64,000 bases of DNA from Halobacterium zhouii. Its GTDB lineage: Archaea; Halobacteriota; Halobacteria; Halobacteriales; Halobacteriaceae. Below the pieces are notes generated by a model. It searched no databases. It had not been told where the DNA came from and worked only from the letters and a program-made list of their open reading frames with translations. Shown here piece by piece: positions 59,924 to 64,000 of this stretch (position 1 is the stretch's first letter; each line of letters opens with the position of its first letter). Location of the stretch: NCBI RefSeq assembly GCF_021249405.1, contig NZ_CP089593.1, positions 434,001 through 498,000 on the forward strand. Direction: 5' to 3'. The position numbers and the translations under genes were made by a program.

Positions 59924-60319
59924 TCTACGGACACCCAGAAAGCCCCGGGGCGCTCGCGTCCGCTCGCTTGCTGCGCTCCTCGGCCACTTCGCGGCCTGCG
60001 GTGCTGGCGTCGCGAGCGAACAAGCCATGCGCGAGCGCTGGGGGAGACCTCCGGTCTCCCGAGCAATCGGGCGCTACGCGCCCGATGACCCCGCCCCTTT
60101 CAGTCCCACCCATGCCAGTTGGTCAGTCGGCAGGGTGGGACTGAAAGGGGCGGCCGTCTGGACGACGGCAGGCGACGTAAGCACTGCAGGCCGAAGGGCG
60201 AAGCGCGCAGCGAGCCTCCCGAGTCCAGACGTTCACGAGACGCCTGCGGCGTCTCGTGCAGCCCATCAGAACGGCGAAGCCGTTCTGAGGACGGCCGGGG
60301 CTTTCTGGGTGTCCGTAGA
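59924..60319. repeat. Structured inverted-repeat element, copy B (396 bp)
   Basis: Occupies most of the 567-nt gap between the BtuF-like gene and the DUF84 gene; no credible frame. Ends are a perfect 25-bp inverted repeat (59924-59948/60295-60319, containing ACACCCAGAAAGCCCC). Inside: GCGCTCGCG arm (59950-59958/60030-60038), two small hairpins, the core arm of 21 bp (60091-60111/60133-60153) with apical TTGGTCAG, and an arm with CGTCTGGAC/GTCCAGACG (60155-60163/60223-60231), CACGAGACGCC-TGC-GGCGTCTCGTG and CAGAACGGC-GAA-GCCGTTCTG. Same order and orientation as copy A. A decayed outer pair (CCAGAAAGTCCC at 59890, GGGACTTCTG at 60369) may be a remnant of another copy. Confidence 0.85.
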
Positions 60320-60430
60320 CGTGAGTTGATTGTTCGCTGCCGGGGCTTCCTGCCAGGCCCCGCTGATAGGGACTTCTGACACCCATGACTACTCCGCGAC
60401 GACTAATATCCGCGAGCGTCTGCACTCGGT

Positions 60431-60943
60431 ATGCACGTTGCAGTCGGCTCCGGAAACCCCGTGAAGCGCGACGCCATCGCCGCAGCACTGCCGGACGCCG
60501 TGGTCGAGGCCGTCCCGGTCGAAAGCGGCGTCAGCGAGCAACCGTGGGGCGACGACGAGACGGTCGAGGGCGCGACGAACCGCGCCGAGCGCGCGCTGGC
60601 GAGCGGCGCCAATGCGGCCGAGTACGACCTCGGGGTCGGACTGGAGGGCGGGGTGGCAGAACGAAACGGTGACCTGTTCCTGATTATGTGGGCGGCCGCG
60701 ACGGACGGCGAGCACGTCGAAGTCGGCGGGGGTCCGCGGATGCGCCTCCCCGACGAGGTGGCCGCGCGCCTCCAGGACGGCGCGGAACTCGGTCCCGTGA
60801 TGGACGACCTGCTGGATACCTCAGCTGTCGCGGAGAACCAGGGCGCCGCGGGCGTGCTGACAGGCACCATCACGGACCGAACGGAAGCACTCCGAACCGC
60901 TGCGGCGGGCGCGCTCGGCCCGTTCGTCACGGAGTACTACTGA
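60431..60943 (+). CDS. yjjX: DUF84 family inosine/xanthosine triphosphatase
   Basis: 170 residues. Removes ITP/XTP from the nucleotide pool. MHVAVGSGNPVKRDAIAAALPDAVVEAVPVESGVSEQPWGDDETVEGATNRAERAL is the YjjX/NTPase-PRRC1 pattern with the phosphate loop SGNPVK and Glu/Asp metal ligands; YDLGVGLEGGV and GPVMDDLLDTSAVAENQGAAGVLTGTITDR follow. GACTAATATCC about 30 nt upstream supports the ATG. Element B ends 112 nt before the start. Confidence 0.9.
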   Translation: MHVAVGSGNPVKRDAIAAALPDAVVEAVPVESGVSEQPWGDDETVEGATNRAERALASGANAAEYDLGVGLEGGVAERNGDLFLIMWAAATDGEHVEVGGGPRMRLPDEVAARLQDGAELGPVMDDLLDTSAVAENQGAAGVLTGTITDRTEALRTAAAGALGPFVTEYY

Positions 60944-60992
60944 CGGTCGGCCGACTCGCCGACAGTTCGACTGCCGACTGTTCTGGCCGCGT

Positions 60993-62852
60993 TCAGTCCT
61001 CGACCGGCGACGTCTCCGCGGGGGCGTCGCTGTCACCGTCGACCATCTCGTCGGCGTCGGCGCCCTCGACGGCCTCCGTGAGGGAGACGTTCAGCGAGAG
61101 CATCGACACCGCGCCGCCCGCGACCGTGACGACGTTCTTCACGATGTGGTCGACGATGGCGACGCCCACCGCGGTCGCGAACCCGACGGGCAGGAGCGTC
61201 GAGACGATGGCCGCGAACGCCGCCTCGTAGATACCGATGCCGCCGGGCGGTCCGGGAATCACTTTCGCGAGGTTGCCGACGCTCACCGCGAAGAAACCCA
61301 CCGCGAGCAGTTGCGGGAGTGGGAGGTCGAGGCCGAACGCGAGGAACACGAGCAGCGCCGTCGCCACGTCGATGGTCCAGATGAGCGCGCTCGTGCCGCC
61401 GATGCCGGCGAACGCGCGGCCGTTCGCGGCGACGCGTTGGACGTCGCCCACGAACCGCTCGACGATGGAGGCGACGTACTCCACGTAGGAGTCGTCGCTC
61501 GTGTACTCCACGATGCTCCGGACGTAGTTCGACTCCGAGCGAGCGGAGACGACGATAGCCACCACTGCGCCGACGGCGAGCACGCCGACGACAGACGCGA
61601 CGACGACGGCCTGCCGGACGGCCGCTGACTCCTGGCCGCTCAGGCCGCTCCCCGAGGCGGTCGCGGCGAGTTCGGTGACACTCGAGGGCGCGAACACGGC
61701 GAGCGCCACGAGCACGCCGCCGGCGAGGACCGTGATGGTGAGCAGGTCGAAGACGCGCTCGACGGCGAGCGACGCGAACCCGGTGGTGTACGGCACGCCG
61801 CGGCGCGCCTTCACGACGTACGCGCGGATAGCGTCGCCTGCCCGCGCCGGGATGACGAGGTTCCCGGTCTGGCTGATGAACACCGCACCCGTGAGGAAGC
61901 CTACACTCTCCCTGTACCCGAGTTCCGCGAGAATGTCGCGGTATCGGAGGCCACGGATCGGCCACGAGAACAGGTAGACGACCGCGCCGGCGGCGACGAG
62001 CACGGGGTCGGCGTTCGATACCGCCTGGACGAACGCCTCCACGTCGACGTAGACGAACATCAGCGCGAACGCCGTCAGCGAGAGCAGCGTGCCGACGAGC
62101 ATCCCCGTCCGACGGTTCGCGTACGGACTCACGTTGAACTCCCAGACGCAGCGAAGTATCTGGCTCCCCATCCCGAACACGTCCCGAACGAGGTCGACCT
62201 TCGAGTCGCCCTTCGGCGTCCAGTCGACCGCGAACTCCGTCACGCGGAGGCCGCGGCGCTGGGCGCGCACGAGCATCTCGGTGTCCCAGAACCAGTGTTC
62301 GTCCTGGACGTCGTCCACGAGCGTCTCGAAGGCGTCGCGGCTGAACGCCTTGAATCCGCACTGGTGGTCGCGCAACTCGGAGCCCAGCAGGCCACGCACG
62401 GCGAGATTGAATGCTTTCGACGGGACGCCGCGCCTGACGGGGCGTTCGGCGGCGCGCCCGGGCATCCAGCGCGACCCGGTGGCGACGTCGTACCCCTCCG
62501 AGCGGACGCTCTCGACGAGCTCTTCGAGGTGGCGCATGTCCGTCGCGAGGTCGGTGTCGAAGTAGACGAGCGTGTCCCCGCGCGCGTCCCGGAACGCCGC
62601 GTTCAGTGCGCCGCCACGCCCCAGGCGTTCGTCGCTGTGGAAGTGCCGTACGCGCTCGTCCTCGGCAGCGAGTCGCTCCGCGATGGCGGGCGTGTCGTCG
62701 GTACAGCCGTCCTCCGCGACGACGACCTCGTAGGAGTCCTCGGGGAGAAACGCCGCCAGCGCGTCGAGTGTGGTCCGCACCGTCCCCTCGATGGTGTCCG
62801 CCTCGTCGTAGGCCGGGAGGACGACACTCACCTCGACGCCGCGGTCGCTCAT
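60993..62852 (-). CDS. aglD: AglD-type dolichol-phosphate glycosyltransferase with flippase-like C terminus
   Basis: 619 residues from ATG 62852 (CTTACGATTC box ~30 nt upstream). Residues 1-~230 are a GT2 domain: VSVVLPAYDEADTIEGTVRTTL, EDGCTDDTPAIAERLAAED, DTLVYFDTDLATDM (DxD) and TGSRWMPGR. The rest is a membrane domain of about eight helices of the LPG-synthase/UPF0104 type with the segment VIPGPPGGIGIYEAAFAAIVS. This fusion matches AglD of Haloferax volcanii, which charges dolichol phosphate with the final mannose of the S-layer N-glycan. The symbol is from pattern and remembered synteny. Confidence 0.85.
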   Translation of the reverse strand: MSDRGVEVSVVLPAYDEADTIEGTVRTTLDALAAFLPEDSYEVVVAEDGCTDDTPAIAERLAAEDERVRHFHSDERLGRGGALNAAFRDARGDTLVYFDTDLATDMRHLEELVESVRSEGYDVATGSRWMPGRAAERPVRRGVPSKAFNLAVRGLLGSELRDHQCGFKAFSRDAFETLVDDVQDEHWFWDTEMLVRAQRRGLRVTEFAVDWTPKGDSKVDLVRDVFGMGSQILRCVWEFNVSPYANRRTGMLVGTLLSLTAFALMFVYVDVEAFVQAVSNADPVLVAAGAVVYLFSWPIRGLRYRDILAELGYRESVGFLTGAVFISQTGNLVIPARAGDAIRAYVVKARRGVPYTTGFASLAVERVFDLLTITVLAGGVLVALAVFAPSSVTELAATASGSGLSGQESAAVRQAVVVASVVGVLAVGAVVAIVVSARSESNYVRSIVEYTSDDSYVEYVASIVERFVGDVQRVAANGRAFAGIGGTSALIWTIDVATALLVFLAFGLDLPLPQLLAVGFFAVSVGNLAKVIPGPPGGIGIYEAAFAAIVSTLLPVGFATAVGVAIVDHIVKNVVTVAGGAVSMLSLNVSLTEAVEGADADEMVDGDSDAPAETSPVED

Positions 62853-63176
62853 TGCCGGAAAACTGCGCTTGCGAATCGTAAGTACCTTCTGACTCACTGG
62901 CTCGCGACGTTCTCGTGGGGCGGTTTTTCCGCGGGAATCGACTGGCCCTAACCCACATCGAGTCGACAATCAATTGGGTGCAAATCTGGAAATGGACCTC
63001 GACAGAACGACAACAAGTTGGGTGTATCGCTCGCGGTAATCGCGTGTTAACCGCGCCTACCAACTGCTATCTACCACCCGGACCACGCCGGCGCGGGAGC
63101 AACGATAACCGCACGAGGGCGGCCGATTTACTTCCCGTACCAAACCCCTCTTACTGTGATAGACCAACAGTGATGT
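62853..63176. other. Divergent promoter gap, no gene
   Basis: 324 nt between aglD (minus) and the DUF7123 gene (plus). It is less G+C-rich than the coding sequence (for example ATCAATTGGGTGCAAATC near 62970). A CTCTTACTG box about 28 nt before 63177 and a TTACGATT box about 30 nt before the aglD ATG are the likely promoters. Nothing protein-like is seen in the remainder. Confidence 0.6.
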
Positions 63177-63416
63177 ATGAGCGCGACCGCCGCATCGACT
63201 GACGCTCTCACCCCCAAACAACACCGCATCCTCGAGTTCCTCCGGCAGCACGCGGGCCAGCAGACGTACTTCAAGTCCAGGCTCATCGGCGACGAACTCG
63301 ACCTCTCCGCGAAGGAGGTCGGCGCGAACATGCCCGCCATCGAGGACGGCGACCACGACCTGAGCGTGGAGCGCTGGGGCTACTCCTCGAGCACCACCTG
63401 GAAGGTCACCGCGTAA
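63177..63416 (+). CDS. DUF7123 family winged-helix-like small protein
   Basis: 79 residues. TPKQHRILEFLRQHAGQQTYFKSRLIGDELDLSAKEVGANMPAIEDGDHDLSVERWGYSSSTTWKV is a winged-helix pattern: three helices with the recognition helix LSAKEVGANM and a wing ending in TTWKV. Acidic, cytosolic. Very common in haloarchaea; target unknown. Leaderless by its TATA spacing. Confidence 0.82.
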   Translation: MSATAASTDALTPKQHRILEFLRQHAGQQTYFKSRLIGDELDLSAKEVGANMPAIEDGDHDLSVERWGYSSSTTWKVTA

Positions 63417-63660
63417 GGGGCGCGCTCGGTTTGTCGTCAGATCGGTCCGTCATCCACCTTTTCTGCTCGCGTGTTCCTCGTCCGACCAGAAGACCACGCG
63501 TAATGGCTCGTACAACCCGAATCGTTCGCGAGGAACTCGCCCGTTCGGCCGTGTCGCGCTCATTGGCCACGCTCAGTGAACGCTCGTCACTAGGCGTCCA
63601 CCGGCACCGAACGCGCACTGCGATCCCCTGGCTGTCCCACCTCGCGGGAGAGCAACGGAC

Positions 63661-64000
63661 TCAGGGGTCGTAAGAGAGCAACTCCGCTGCCTCCGCGGCG
63701 AACGCCACGGTGTTCGCGTCGAAGGAGTCTGCGTACCGAACGAGCAGCGTGACGATGGTCTCCGGGCGCTCGACCTCGTAGCCGTTCTCCCGGGAGAGCA
63801 CGCCGACCTCCTCTAGTTGGGCGGCGTACTTGCTCACCGTGGCCGGCGACACGCCGAGTTCGTCGGCGAGGTCGCTGCCCGTGGCGTCCGGGTCGCGGAG
63901 CAGCGCGAGCACCATCCCGCGGGGCGTGTCCCGGCGCAGGTAGCCCAGCGCACGCTGTTCGAACGACGTGAACTCGTCCGCGGGGTAGAACCGACGGTAG
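63661..64000 (-). CDS. Winged-helix transcriptional regulator (5' end outside window)
   Basis: The frame stays open to the window edge: before the internal ATG at 63915 it reads YRRFYPADEFTSFEQRALGYLRRDTPRG, which fits the following HTH, so the true start lies beyond 64000. Visible domain: VLALLRDPDATGSDLADELGVSPATVSKYAAQLEEVGVLSRENGYEVERPETIVTLLVRYADSF, a winged HTH with a C-terminal helix. Probably of the DUF7344/ArsR-like haloarchaeal regulators. 113 residues seen. Confidence 0.8.
   Translation of the reverse strand, partial: YRRFYPADEFTSFEQRALGYLRRDTPRGMVLALLRDPDATGSDLADELGVSPATVSKYAAQLEEVGVLSRENGYEVERPETIVTLLVRYADSFDANTVAFAAEAAELLSYDP

Noticed and set aside
57701..60153. Possible CRISPR repeat or replication-origin (ORB-like) boxes in the CCCCTTTCAGTCCCACC motifs
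   Set aside because: The motif occurs only as inverted pairs in two elements, with no regular spacers. Haloarchaeal ORB boxes share a G-rich end but not this sequence, and no orc1/cdc6 gene is near.
63431..63673. 80-residue plus-strand and 70-residue minus-strand frames between the last two genes
   Set aside because: Both are rich in Arg/Ser/Thr and lack acidic halophile character; no promoter at the expected distance. Treated as intergenic.
1..64000. tRNA, rRNA, insertion sequence, integrase or prophage genes
   Set aside because: No T-loop-like GGTTCGAATCC sequence, rRNA segment, transposase or integrase motif was noticed on either strand by eye; a tRNAscan and ISfinder search would settle it.

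Overview
The window is a gene-dense piece of a haloarchaeal (class Halobacteria) chromosome. The evidence is the very high G+C, the acidic proteome, archaeal-only genes (TFB, RpoP, L37Ae, prefoldin beta, KEOPS Pcc1, CetZ, membrane LonB, archaeal shikimate enzymes, an AglD-like glycosyltransferase), and TTTAAG/TTTTGC-type promoter boxes placed 25-31 nt before start codons, as expected for leaderless mRNAs. From memory, the order lonB/nadM - trpCBA - ADH synthase - DHQ synthase II - aglD resembles the Haloferax volcanii chromosome; I could not check this. No tRNA, rRNA, CRISPR array, transposase or phage gene was seen.

Layout. 1-7.9 kb: a partial HNH-like zinc protein, a VOC protein, GMP synthase glutaminase subunit plus DUF2070, then an information-processing block on the minus strand (L37Ae, RpoP, Pcc1, prefoldin beta, DUF3194), an alkaline-phosphatase-fold enzyme and a CetZ tubulin. 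8-16.8 kb: one plus-strand type IV pilus/secretion-like operon (coiled-coil protein, membrane protein, GspE/PilB-type ATPase, TadC/PilC-type membrane protein, then four unassigned envelope proteins, the last 1024 aa long). 16.8-38 kb: scattered housekeeping and metabolic genes, including several very small zinc-ribbon proteins, two MFS or AI-2E type transporters, glycosyltransferases, a radical SAM protein and a site-2 protease. 38-49 kb: an amidohydrolase, a TetR regulator with a clear palindromic operator and its MFS exporter, an APC permease, a TRIC channel, SAM hydrolase, NMN adenylyltransferase, LonB, another MFS and a CPBP protease. 49-57.5 kb: an aromatic amino acid region holding trpCBA, ADH synthase, DHQ synthase II and type I DHQ dehydratase, interleaved with small membrane or hypothetical genes. 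57.5-64 kb: TFB and a BtuF-like protein bracketed by two copies of a large structured inverted-repeat element, then a DUF84 NTPase, AglD, a DUF7123 winged-helix protein and a partial winged-helix regulator.

The most unusual material is non-coding. Two elements (57586-57918 and 59924-60319) share a multi-arm fold, a conserved core hairpin and a second hairpin with compensatory changes, while most arm sequences have diverged. Separately, at least six genes end in short tandem duplications that repeat the stop codon region with 17-23 nt periods. Other leads are the pilus-like operon with three class-III-signal-like N termini, TGTACA-type boxes at the trp promoter, an MGMT homologue without its cysteine, and a leaderless 13-codon reading frame upstream of a conserved gene.
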